A DNA stretch of 16,221 nucleotides from a bacterium. Lineage in GTDB: Bacteria > Patescibacteriota > Minisyncoccia > UBA6257 > GWB1-50-10. Each line of letters starts with the position of its first letter. Within the stretch, counting starts at the first letter, position 1. A program made the translations under genes and the position numbers. The stretch spans positions 1-16,221 of the forward strand of contig JAKAGX010000014.1 in NCBI GenBank assembly GCA_021825465.1, in the 5' to 3' direction. Below are positions 11,086 through 16,221 of the stretch, piece by piece. Under the pieces are notes generated by a model that had not been told where the DNA came from, did no database searches, and saw only the letters and a list, made by a program, of their open reading frames with translations.

Positions 11086-11670
11086 TTATTTCGCCGGTGT
11101 GAATTTGAACGTTGAGAGTATTTTGTTGAGCAAGGTTTGGGCGGCGGCGGCTTGAGTTGCGTCGAATGCATAGCCGATGTGGATCATGTTGGTTTTTGAG
11201 GTTTTATCGCTCGCAAAAATGTCCACCTCCTCTCCCCCGTTCTCGAGGGGCATGACGACCGCCGTCGCCGGCTCGCCGCCGAACGTGATCGCGGCGCTCA
11301 TCGAGCCGGTCGCTTCGCCTTGCAGGCCGGTCACTATTTCCGGAAGCGTCAGCATCCTGCCGAGCGGCTGGTTGTAGTATCCCCCGTCTTCCACGATGAA
11401 ATCGTTATTTTGCGAAAAAGAGATACTTCTCCGTGTGCTAAGAAGCGTGGTCGTCGGCGTTCCCCATTCGCTCGGATATTGGAACGTGAATCCGAATGCC
11501 GGGTCGCTGAATGTCGCCCATGTTGTCGTTGATGGCAACGATGTTTCCGTCGGCACGTTCGCTTGAGGCGTCCCCGACGTGAGATACCACAAGACTCCTC
11601 CCGCGGCGACGATGACGACGAGTACGGCGAGTTGGGTCGCTATTTTCGAGAATCCCTCTTTGTTTTTCAT
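11086..11670 (-). CDS. Membrane-anchored extracytoplasmic protein, PsbP-like
   Basis: This is a 194-residue protein with a short basic N terminus (MKNKEGFSKIA), one membrane helix (about residues 12-31, LAVLVVIVAAGGVLWYLTSG), then a Thr/Ser/Pro-rich linker to about 50 and an exported domain. The domain starts with FSDPAFGFTFQYPSEWG and ends with LLNKILSTFKF, a pattern I associate with PsbP/MOG1-like beta folds common in small-genome bacteria; this is family-level recognition only. No lipobox cysteine is present, so it is a signal anchor. It is convergent with the ferritin-like gene. The ATG at 11670 lies six bases after TATAAT with no Shine-Dalgarno, so the mRNA is probably leaderless. The molecular role is unknown. 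Confidence 0.8.
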   Translation of the reverse strand: MKNKEGFSKIATQLAVLVVIVAAGGVLWYLTSGTPQANVPTETSLPSTTTWATFSDPAFGFTFQYPSEWGTPTTTLLSTRRSISFSQNNDFIVEDGGYYNQPLGRMLTLPEIVTGLQGEATGSMSAAITFGGEPATAVVMPLENGGEEVDIFASDKTSKTNMIHIGYAFDATQAAAAQTLLNKILSTFKFTPAK

Positions 11671-11676
11671 TCTTTG

Positions 11677-11685
11677 ATTATATCA
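11677..11685 (-). promoter_or_regulatory. Extended -10 promoter at the PsbP-like gene start
   Basis: The minus strand reads TGA-TATAAT, a perfect extended -10, then six bases and ATG 11670. A leaderless transcript is predicted. The -35 position falls in the terminator hairpin of the gene upstream and matches poorly. Confidence 0.6.
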
Positions 11686-11694
11686 AACGAAAGA

Positions 11695-11719
11695 CCCGCT
11701 ACATTGGCATTGTAGCGGG
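11695..11719 (-). terminator. Hairpin terminator of the IMP cyclohydrolase gene
   Basis: Perfect nine-base arms CCCGCTACA/TGTAGCGGG close a seven-base loop, 17 bases past the stop at 11736. On the minus strand TCTTTCGTTT follows, an imperfect T tract, so leftward termination is likely but not certain. The promoter of the next gene begins ten bases further on. Confidence 0.65.
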
Positions 11720-11735
11720 CAAATAAAAATTGGTA

Positions 11736-12392
11736 TCAGCTGGTAAGTTTGACTATCTGATGCTCGGCTTCCGACACGAGATTCCGGAAGTATCTTCCTA
11801 TTTCCATGGGAAGATCTTTTTTCCCTCGCGTCTGATAGACGCCGGAACGCAGGCAGTACTCGGCTACCACCGATTCCGCCTTCCCCTGGAGGTACCTGAC
11901 AACTTCTTCTTTGTTCGGTTCCCCCTTCTTGATCCACTTGACTATCCTTTGCCTGTCTTTCGGATCGCAAACGACAATGCGCAGTCCCTTGGCTCCGGAT
12001 CGGAGCATGGTCGGGCCGCCGATGTCGGTTTTTTCGATGACGGATTCCCGCGTCGATGTCCGTTTTTTGATCTCTTCTTCCAGCGGATAGAGATCCACGC
12101 ACACGAGGTCTATCCAGGGAATGCCGAGGCTGTCGAGCTCGTCGAAGTGTTTTGGCAGGGCGAGCAAACCGCCGTGGATTTCGGGTACCAAGGTTACGAC
12201 CCGATGGTCGAGGATGGGGCCCATGCCGGAAAGGCTTGCAACGTCGGTAACGTGCAGTCCGGCTTCCATAAGGACCTTTGCCGTTCCGCCGGATGCAATG
12301 ATCCTCCACTGCATGCCGATGAGGTCCCGAACGAACTCGACTATCCCGTCCTTGTTATAGACGGAAACGAGCGCTGTTTTCTGATGTTCCAT
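11736..12392 (-). CDS. purH: Stand-alone IMP cyclohydrolase domain (PurH N-terminal type)
   Basis: This 218-residue protein corresponds to the MGS-fold IMP cyclohydrolase half of PurH, which closes FAICAR to IMP in the last step of purine synthesis. Recognisable segments are ALVSVYNKDGIVEFVRDL (7-24), IIASGGTAKVLMEAG (31-45), PEIHGGLLA (70-78), IDLVCVDLYPLEEE (94-107) and TDIGGPTMLRSGAKG (122-136). Typical PurH is above 500 residues; the AICAR transformylase half is absent and no frame continues it. Tyr102, Asp123 and Lys135 match active-site residues, but the usual RVKTLHP reads RVVTLVP (64-70), so a lysine normally at position 66 is Val. Activity is therefore uncertain. A good AAGGAG Shine-Dalgarno supports ATG 12392, and a promoter lies at 12450-12479. 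Confidence 0.85.
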   Translation of the reverse strand: MEHQKTALVSVYNKDGIVEFVRDLIGMQWRIIASGGTAKVLMEAGLHVTDVASLSGMGPILDHRVVTLVPEIHGGLLALPKHFDELDSLGIPWIDLVCVDLYPLEEEIKKRTSTRESVIEKTDIGGPTMLRSGAKGLRIVVCDPKDRQRIVKWIKKGEPNKEEVVRYLQGKAESVVAEYCLRSGVYQTRGKKDLPMEIGRYFRNLVSEAEHQIVKLTS

Positions 12393-12449
12393 TCTTACTC
12401 CTTATTTTTTGTTGTTGGTTGAAAGCTTAGCCCCCAATTACTGGAGCAT

Positions 12450-12479
12450 ATTATGCAACATTCACGGCCACTGCGTCAA
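12450..12479 (-). promoter_or_regulatory. Promoter of the IMP cyclohydrolase gene
   Basis: TTGACG (12474-12479) and CATAAT (12450-12455) on the minus strand are 18 bases apart, each five of six matches to consensus. Transcription would start near 12443, giving a leader of about 50 bases with a Shine-Dalgarno at its end. The -35 lies just past the stop of the upstream gene. Confidence 0.65.
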
Positions 12480-12486
12480 TGGATGG

Positions 12487-13050
12487 CTACAAATAAAAGA
12501 TCCTCGTCTGGTATTCAGAAAGTATCACCGTCTCCATATCTGAATGGCGTTTTTTGAGTTCCTGGAGTTTTTCGTTTTGATCTTCCGAGTAATGAGGGAT
12601 AAGTTTTATTGGCAGAATTCCGAGCCCTTCAAATATTCCATCACTGGCTCGGCTGTAGAAGCATACCGAAAGGACGTTCGCTCCTGCTGAATCGCCCGCG
12701 ATCGTTTTCCCCTTGAAAAGCTGTCCCAGGTTTTTGAATTTCGAGAGCGTTTCGAGTATCTTTACCGATCTTCCGCCGTGGAGATAAATGACGTCCGACC
12801 GGGCAATTTGATCGGAAAACTCTTTTTCGTTCGCGGTTTCAAACGAGATGGTCTTGTTTCCCCTGTTCTTTTCGAACTGGGCGATATCCTCTTCCCGGTT
12901 TTTCGCCACCCGGTCCTCTTCTTTGGCGAAGTAGACCAAAAGGATCTTCGGGTTTTGCGGCGCATCCTTCAATATTTCCTTGAAGAAAGCATCATCCTCT
13001 TGCACTGTCTTGGGGGTGAATCCGCCGTGGAGTATGAACTTAGTTTGCAT
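12487..13050 (-). CDS. Peptidase S51 (peptidase E)-like protein
   Basis: This 187-residue cytoplasmic protein has the class I amidotransferase-like fold of S51 peptidases such as dipeptidase E and cyanophycinase. The N-terminal strand is KFILHGGFT. The segment DVIYLHGGRSVKILETL (86-102) resembles the family's GGxT/R-xxLL glycine loop. The nucleophile elbow is AGDSAGANVLS with Ser121 (118-128), and His153 in LIPHYSED is the likely catalytic histidine. It is shorter than many S51 enzymes (about 220-230) and its substrate is unknown; alpha-aspartyl dipeptides are only a guess. ATG 13050 lies eight bases after a TATAAT with a TGn extension, without Shine-Dalgarno. A 14-bp palindrome covers the -35 region of this promoter. 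Confidence 0.83.
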   Translation of the reverse strand: MQTKFILHGGFTPKTVQEDDAFFKEILKDAPQNPKILLVYFAKEEDRVAKNREEDIAQFEKNRGNKTISFETANEKEFSDQIARSDVIYLHGGRSVKILETLSKFKNLGQLFKGKTIAGDSAGANVLSVCFYSRASDGIFEGLGILPIKLIPHYSEDQNEKLQELKKRHSDMETVILSEYQTRIFYL

Positions 13051-13058
13051 TAACCTGA

Positions 13059-13067
13059 ATTATAACA
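13059..13067 (-). promoter_or_regulatory. Extended -10 promoter of the S51-like gene
   Basis: The minus strand reads TGT-TATAAT followed by eight bases and ATG 13050, giving an almost leaderless mRNA. The -35 position (13082-13087) lies inside the palindrome at 13078-13091, and its sequence CTTAAG does not match consensus. Confidence 0.55.
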
Positions 13068-13077
13068 GATGTTCAAG

Positions 13078-13091
13078 GAACCTTAAGGTTC
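13078..13091. promoter_or_regulatory. 14-bp perfect palindrome over the S51 promoter
   Basis: GAACCTTAAGGTTC is a perfect palindrome centred about 25 bases upstream of the -10 at 13059-13064. Its place over the -35 region is that of an operator. It is also the first of a series of inverted repeats that continues to 13226, so it may belong to that element instead. Confidence 0.45.
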
Positions 13092-13226
13092 TCATCCTCT
13101 CTTCCGAAAATGAGAATCCTTCTGCGAAGCAGAAGGAAGAATTAAACCCCCGTGTTGGAAGGAGCCGCACAAAGTGCGGCTGATGGGAAACCCGAGGGTG
13201 TCCCAGACGGGGGTCGGGGGTTTAAT
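13089..13226. repeat. Dense hairpin element with an 11-bp closing stem
   Basis: Four nested or adjacent inverted repeats are visible. TTCTCAT/ATGAGAA is at 13089-13095/13110-13116. A nine-base-pair stem with a GAA loop is at 13117-13137. ATTAAACCCCC (13141-13151) pairs perfectly with GGGGGTTTAAT (13216-13226). Inside this last stem are an eight-base-pair AGCCGCAC/GTGCGGCT hairpin with loop AAA (13163-13181) and a GGGA..TCCC hairpin (13185-13204). A second GGGGG copy (13209-13213) allows an alternative pairing CCCCCGT/ACGGGGG. The form suggests a folded RNA, a REP-like or other non-autonomous mobile repeat. No coding frame here looks real. I do not recognise the family. Confidence 0.6.
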
Positions 13227-13419
13227 GTGCACGGTGGTCGAGGACGTTAGAACCTTTTTCATGTATCGCAGGCAATTCAAAAAGCACTCCGAGAGCGTTA
13301 TTAAATCATCTTAAGGAAAAAGATGCGTACAAGATAAGGCGGGTGAAAATGACGGAAGAGAAAAACAAATCAATGTCATTTGTACGATCCAATAATCTAA
13401 TCCATGAGTACTTTCAGGG
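13227..13419. other. Gene-free stretch with minor inverted repeats
   Basis: I see no gene here. CATCTT/AAGATG (13307-13312/13320-13325) is a small hairpin that could weakly end the leftward HEPN transcript. Overlapping inverted repeats CGTACAA/TTGTACG (13326-13332/13380-13386) and AAATGAC/GTCATTT (13347-13353/13375-13381) follow. Base composition becomes AT-rich from about 13300 on, marking the edge of the accessory block to the right. Confidence 0.4.
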
Positions 13420-14097
13420 TTAATCTCTACCGATTATTTCACAATCCCTAATATGGCGGAACTTGTCTGCCATGACTTCAATAGCGTGCACAAATTGGGT
13501 CATTACTCCATACATATTTATTAATTGGGGCTTTGTGGGTGTTTTTCTAAAAGAGATGTCATGCACAATTTTATGTCTTGCCTCAAAAATGTTCTTTAAT
13601 CTTGCCTCAAAATCTCTATAGAACTCTATTGTCACGTAACTCCTTCTGGTGGTTCTATATTTGAATTTGTTGCCTTTGATGTAATCAAAAAACGTTACTC
13701 CAAATAAACCGTTCAATAATTGACTGAGGTCTTTGAAATTATCGAAGTTTATAACGTTACAATATAGCTCACCCAATGTAATTCTATTTTTCACCATGGA
13801 GGCAACATCCTTAAATCTAAAATCTCGAATCTGAATATTGACTTCTGACGGCTCTAACTTATTTTTGGCGATAAGTTCACTCAACAGATCGGCCATATAG
13901 ACCTCAAATGCTGTTACAAGAGCGATAATAAAATGATCGTTAGCTTCTGCTATAATTTTCCTGTTTTTGGATTTCCTTGCGGCGAGTAAGAGGTCAAATG
14001 CGCGGTCGCGCTTTTCGTAGAAATTTTGGATAGGGTCGGGTTTGCGCCCTTTCTTAATTTTCCTTTTGTCTAAAATATTTTCTACGGATGTCCACAT
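13420..14097 (-). CDS. HEPN-domain protein (RiboL-PSP-HEPN-like), putative RNase
   Basis: This is a 225-residue, mostly helical, soluble protein. The strongest signal is FEARHKIVHD (171-180), the R-x4-H motif (Arg174, His179) of HEPN RNases, near the end of the domain. The preceding helices NDHFIIALVTAFEVYMADLLSEL (53-75) resemble the first part of the RiboL-PSP-HEPN type. HEPN proteins of this kind are common in toxin and phage-defence systems, where they cut RNA; catalysis here is inferred, not shown. ATG 14097 is chosen because it lies one base after the stop of the upstream membrane gene (TGATATG), indicating translational coupling; a longer frame from 14154 would overlap that gene by 56 bases. 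The gene is AT-rich, unlike the housekeeping genes to the left, which suggests transfer. Confidence 0.75.
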   Translation of the reverse strand: MWTSVENILDKRKIKKGRKPDPIQNFYEKRDRAFDLLLAARKSKNRKIIAEANDHFIIALVTAFEVYMADLLSELIAKNKLEPSEVNIQIRDFRFKDVASMVKNRITLGELYCNVINFDNFKDLSQLLNGLFGVTFFDYIKGNKFKYRTTRRSYVTIEFYRDFEARLKNIFEARHKIVHDISFRKTPTKPQLINMYGVMTQFVHAIEVMADKFRHIRDCEIIGRD

Positions 14098-14098
14098 A

Positions 14099-14671
14099 TC
14101 AGCGCACCACAACTGACCTAATAAGGAAATAGAGGCCGAGTACAAAGCAAACAATGAAAATATCTTCCAGTAGAAACGCTAAATCTGACGCGTACCTCAG
14201 CCACTTTATAGCCAGGTTGTGCGTGGCTAGTAATCTATCTCGTTCTCGCCCCTCTTTTAGTTTGTTGAAAATCATATGTGAAGGGTAAAAAATGGCTAGC
14301 ACGAAAATAACGATTGCTTTGCAGCAATAAGCCTTTACATTCTTATGAGATGAGTTCCATAAAAGCCCTTGTTCCCTGAATACGGCTGCATATACAATGC
14401 GGCTTTCTAACATCAGTGAAAGTGTACCAACTACAATGGTTATTAAGAAAAAATACCACGAAGTTTCAAGCGATCCTAGATTGACGGATGATTGGATAAC
14501 GTTGATGGAAAAAAGGGAAACCGAAAATCCTGCGATTCCGCTAGTTAGAAAAATTATCTTACTGATCCACTTTCTAGTGCTTGTCCGAGCTGCTACTAAT
14601 TCTTTTTCTTGATTTTCGGCTTCCTCACCCAAATTACCACTTTTATGGTTCCCAGCTGAGTATGTGCCCAT
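14099..14671 (-). CDS. Four-helix membrane protein, partner of the HEPN protein
   Basis: I do not recognise a family. The 190-residue product has a charged cytoplasmic N terminus (about 1-34, GEEAENQEKELVAARTS) and four hydrophobic segments at roughly 35-59, 72-98, 113-134 and 162-189. A basic/acidic stretch NKLKEGRERDRLLATHN (135-151) lies between the last two. Membrane proteins with this small size beside a nuclease are typical of effectors in abortive-infection modules, and it might equally sense or anchor. Coupling by a one-base stop/start gap with the HEPN gene strongly suggests a joint function. Its promoter lies at 14707-14715 and a bidirectional terminator stands upstream, so this pair is an independent transcription unit. 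Composition is AT-rich. Confidence 0.7.
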   Translation of the reverse strand: MGTYSAGNHKSGNLGEEAENQEKELVAARTSTRKWISKIIFLTSGIAGFSVSLFSINVIQSSVNLGSLETSWYFFLITIVVGTLSLMLESRIVYAAVFREQGLLWNSSHKNVKAYCCKAIVIFVLAIFYPSHMIFNKLKEGRERDRLLATHNLAIKWLRYASDLAFLLEDIFIVCFVLGLYFLIRSVVVR

Positions 14672-14706
14672 AACATTTTGTATTAAACCTTGATATTTAC
14701 GAGCAC

Positions 14707-14715
14707 ATTATACCA
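14707..14715 (-). promoter_or_regulatory. Extended -10 promoter of the membrane-HEPN pair
   Basis: The minus strand reads TGG-TATAAT. With 17-base spacing the -35 is TTACGA (14730-14735), inside the terminator hairpin. The leader to ATG 14671 would be about 30 bases and contains AAGGTTT, a weak Shine-Dalgarno placed rather far upstream. Confidence 0.55.
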
Positions 14716-14718
14716 CGG

Positions 14719-14747
14719 AAAAGCCCACCTCGTAAGGTAGGCTTTTT
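14719..14747. terminator. Bidirectional hairpin terminator
   Basis: AGCC-c-ACCT and AGGT-a-GGCT pair around the loop CGTA, flanked by AAAA on the left and TTTTT on the right. It can terminate in both directions. It separates the membrane-HEPN pair from the three genes to its right. Confidence 0.7.
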
Positions 14748-14845
14748 CTACCATTCCGGCAATTTAGGGTGCGCCCTAATTGACAATCCACCTCAACGGC
14801 GGACAGACAGTTAAACTTCTTTCAGGGACAATTCCGGTAGTTAAC

Positions 14846-15031
14846 CTATAGGATACCTAAGTGTTTCTTTATTGCCTTTAATTCATCGTGGGTGTCGTAG
14901 TAATCGACTACGCCAATCGGAACTTTGCATTTAGCGCATCGGACGAAGTAAAACTTATATCTCGAACCATCCGGCGATTCTTCGGCAAGTTCCCATTTCG
15001 TTCCATTACAATGACCACATCTAGAACTCAT
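14846..15031 (-). CDS. Small zinc-ribbon protein, 61 residues
   Basis: This is a short protein with two CxxC knuckles, CGHC (Cys5, Cys8) and CAKC (Cys32, Cys35), the four-cysteine pattern of a zinc ribbon. Between them lie NGTKWELAEESPDGSRYKF and after them VPIGVVDYYDTHDELKAIKKHL, with a probable C-terminal helix. Such small ribbons are frequent in phage and accessory regions; the partner (DNA, RNA or protein) is unknown. ATG 15031 is chosen because the CxxC follows at once. A TTG at 15052 would add seven residues (sequence KINKIQ after the start) but its AAAAGG lies only a few bases away. It is 68 bases downstream of the beta-domain gene and may share its transcript. Confidence 0.65.
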   Translation of the reverse strand: MSSRCGHCNGTKWELAEESPDGSRYKFYFVRCAKCKVPIGVVDYYDTHDELKAIKKHLGIL

Positions 15032-15099
15032 TTGAATTTTGTTTATCTTCAACGACCTTTTCTGACGTTTCGTGGCATATGTGCCCGCCGCATCTTGTG

Positions 15100-15690
15100 T
15101 TAACCGAGAGGAGTTTCAACGGATGGAAACTTGTATGGTACTTCTATTCTCGGTGCTTTATGTTTGTGACCATACTGATCAGTAACATACATTCTGACTA
15201 TTAATGGTTTGTTTTCTTTTTGGGTTGAGGGGTATAGGAAAAATGTAACCTCGAGTGCTTCGGTTTGTTTCGGTGGTATCTCTATATCTTTGCTTTCATG
15301 TCCCCAATTATTTCCACGCTCCATAATAAGCACGAGATCATTGCAGATACGTCCACGCGGACTGGGAGTGGTTAAACCAGCGCTAAGAATGCGCAGCGGC
15401 ACTTCAGATATATTAGTAATATACCACGATGTCATAATCGATATAGCTGGTTCCGTAGCCGTTCGGGCTATATTCCAAAGAGTGCTTCGCGGATTTGACA
15501 CAAAGCTAACGAGAGTATTCGGTGTCGCCTGATTGATGTTAAATCTCTGTTTTAGCCACGAGGCCGCATCAAGAATTTTCCGTCCAAAAAATCTAATTAT
15601 CACTAATATAGCAGTTAATACAGCAATGACCGCTCCCAGTGGTTCGAGCCATGATCCATTTACTGCAAGCCAAGACTGAAAACTAAGCAT
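15100..15690 (-). CDS. Hypothetical protein with one N-terminal membrane helix and a beta-rich domain
   Basis: I do not recognise a family. The 196-residue product starts MLSFQSWLAVNGSWLEPLG, has one hydrophobic helix at about 16-34 (LGAVIAVLTAILVIIRFFG), then an amphipathic basic stretch (ILDAASWLKQRF). The rest looks like an immunoglobulin-like beta domain (SIMTSWYITNISEVPLRILSAG, EALEVTFFLYPS, LIVRMYVTDQYGHKHK). The positive residues after the helix suggest the beta domain is cytoplasmic. Similar helix-plus-beta proteins occur as lone accessory genes. Its ATG overlaps the stop of the upstream gene by eight bases (ATGCTTAG), showing translational coupling. Confidence 0.65.
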   Translation of the reverse strand: MLSFQSWLAVNGSWLEPLGAVIAVLTAILVIIRFFGRKILDAASWLKQRFNINQATPNTLVSFVSNPRSTLWNIARTATEPAISIMTSWYITNISEVPLRILSAGLTTPSPRGRICNDLVLIMERGNNWGHESKDIEIPPKQTEALEVTFFLYPSTQKENKPLIVRMYVTDQYGHKHKAPRIEVPYKFPSVETPLG

Positions 15691-16009
15691 GTGAGATCGT
15701 TTCCCCTAATGGACCCTCAACTAACTCAATAATCTGCCTGACGAAGTCATTCCATGGAAGCGAGCCGTGGAACCACATCACTGCACCATCGGTCCGATGA
15801 CGAAGTAATTTTAGAAACTTTTGCCACGTGAACCCTTGTGGCTTCAATTCATCTTTCCAATAACCCCATAGATATTTGGGTATCTTGTTGCCGTACCATA
15901 CCGCTAGGGGATCCCAATTGACGCCGGGGCCAGCCATGCTATCACGTAAATGCTTTACTTCTTTCTTGAGCTCCGCCGATTCTGGCGGAATTATGAGTTT
16001 CGATTTCAT
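15683..16009 (-). CDS. Hypothetical protein, 108 residues
   Basis: I do not recognise this protein. It is soluble and has no signal sequence. The N-terminal third is helical and charged (ESAELKKEVKHLRDSMAG). The middle is rich in Trp (VNWDPLAVWYGNKIPKYLWGYWKDEL and VMWFHGSLPWNDF, eight Trp including FTWQKF), which suggests a compact binding domain. It is the first gene of a coupled pair with the membrane beta-domain protein. A strong promoter with a perfect TTGACA places the -10 six bases before ATG 16009, so its mRNA is predicted leaderless. Its GC content is lower than in the genes left of 13050. Confidence 0.65.
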   Translation of the reverse strand: MKSKLIIPPESAELKKEVKHLRDSMAGPGVNWDPLAVWYGNKIPKYLWGYWKDELKPQGFTWQKFLKLLRHRTDGAVMWFHGSLPWNDFVRQIIELVEGPLGETISHA

Positions 16010-16015
16010 ACCCCA

Positions 16016-16043
16016 AGTATATAGGATATTAAGGGGTTGTCAA
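16016..16043 (-). promoter_or_regulatory. Promoter of the 16009-15100 gene pair, leaderless geometry
   Basis: The minus strand has TTGACA (16038-16043), 16 bases, TATACT (16016-16021), then six bases and ATG 16009. Both boxes are near consensus, so this is the best-supported leaderless promoter in the window. Confidence 0.75.
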
Positions 16044-16221
16044 GTCTAAAAAATTCAATCTTTCTAACCCTGCTCACCTTTGTGAGCAAATCTAAGTCTT
16101 GGCTCGAACTTTTCGGCAGAGGGCGAAAAGGTAAGTACTCAAAAAGGTAAATCGACCGCCGCCCTTAAAAAGTAGCTTCTCTCCCCTATTGCCGAAAATG
16201 GCTGGCTCGAACTTCCAAAAA
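16044..16221. other. Gene-free right end with short repeats
   Basis: No gene is seen. A TGCTCAC/GTGAGCA hairpin with a four-base loop lies near 16069-16088. TGGCTCGAACTT occurs twice in direct orientation (16100-16111 and 16203-16214). TTTTCGGC (16110-16117) and GCCGAAAA (16191-16198) are an inverted pair. These may belong to a feature that continues beyond the window. Confidence 0.4.

Noticed and set aside
13141..13226. CRISPR array, group II intron domain or integron attC site
   Set aside because: There are no spaced direct repeats, no domain V sequence and no GTTRRRY/RYYYAAC core sites, and no matching protein gene nearby.
13092..13280. 62-codon minus-strand frame in the hairpin region
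   Set aside because: The frame consists almost wholly of inverted-repeat sequence, has no Shine-Dalgarno or promoter of its own and no domain.
14042..14154. Longer HEPN protein start at 14154
   Set aside because: It would overlap the membrane gene by 56 bases; ATG 14097, one base after that gene's stop, explains coupling better.

Overview
The window looks like a compact bacterial chromosome segment, most plausibly from an uncultured small-genome lineage such as Candidate Phyla Radiation / Patescibacteria. That placement is an inference. It rests on very short intergenic gaps, many promoters sitting directly on start codons, a one-domain PurH, a tRNA gene without encoded CCA, and many lone short hypothetical proteins. 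TGA works as a stop here (for example the genes ending at 923 and 14099), which argues against the TGA-recoded CPR lineages.

Layout. (1) 1-2200, minus strand: the start of a division-type cluster (mraZ then rsmH, cut by the window edge), preceded by a two-gene unit for an intramembrane M50 protease and an unknown 125-residue protein. Two terminators lie between the units. (2) 2205-3063: a histidine phosphatase whose ATG directly follows a CCA-ended tRNA 3' half, an intact tRNA-Val(CAC), and several strong inverted repeats. (3) 3091-6300, minus strand: rplJ-rplL with an L10 leader and attenuator, then gyrB. (4) 6303-11050: a metal and oxidative-stress block. A Fur/Zur-type regulator, an ABC exporter and a Mn-type superoxide dismutase run leftward. 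A ZnuC/ZnuB-like importer and a small encapsulated-ferritin-like protein run rightward. An 18-bp perfect palindrome sits in the divergent control region. (5) 11086-13050, minus strand: an anchored PsbP-like protein, a stand-alone IMP cyclohydrolase domain and an S51 (peptidase E-like) protein. (6) 13051-13419: gene-free but dense in hairpins, including an element closed by an 11-bp perfect stem. (7) 13420-16009, minus strand: a visibly more AT-rich accessory block with a HEPN-domain protein coupled to a four-helix membrane protein, a zinc ribbon, a membrane-anchored beta-type protein and an unknown protein. This is the best candidate for an undescribed (possibly defence) module.

Regulation. 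Four genes (starts 6908, 10793, 11670, 16009) have a -10 element ending exactly six bases before the ATG, and three more have 8-10 bases, so leaderless or nearly leaderless mRNAs appear common. Other genes (starts 2069, 1300, 12392) carry good Shine-Dalgarno sites, so both initiation modes seem to coexist.

All calls come from reading sequence and translated proteins by eye. No database search was run.
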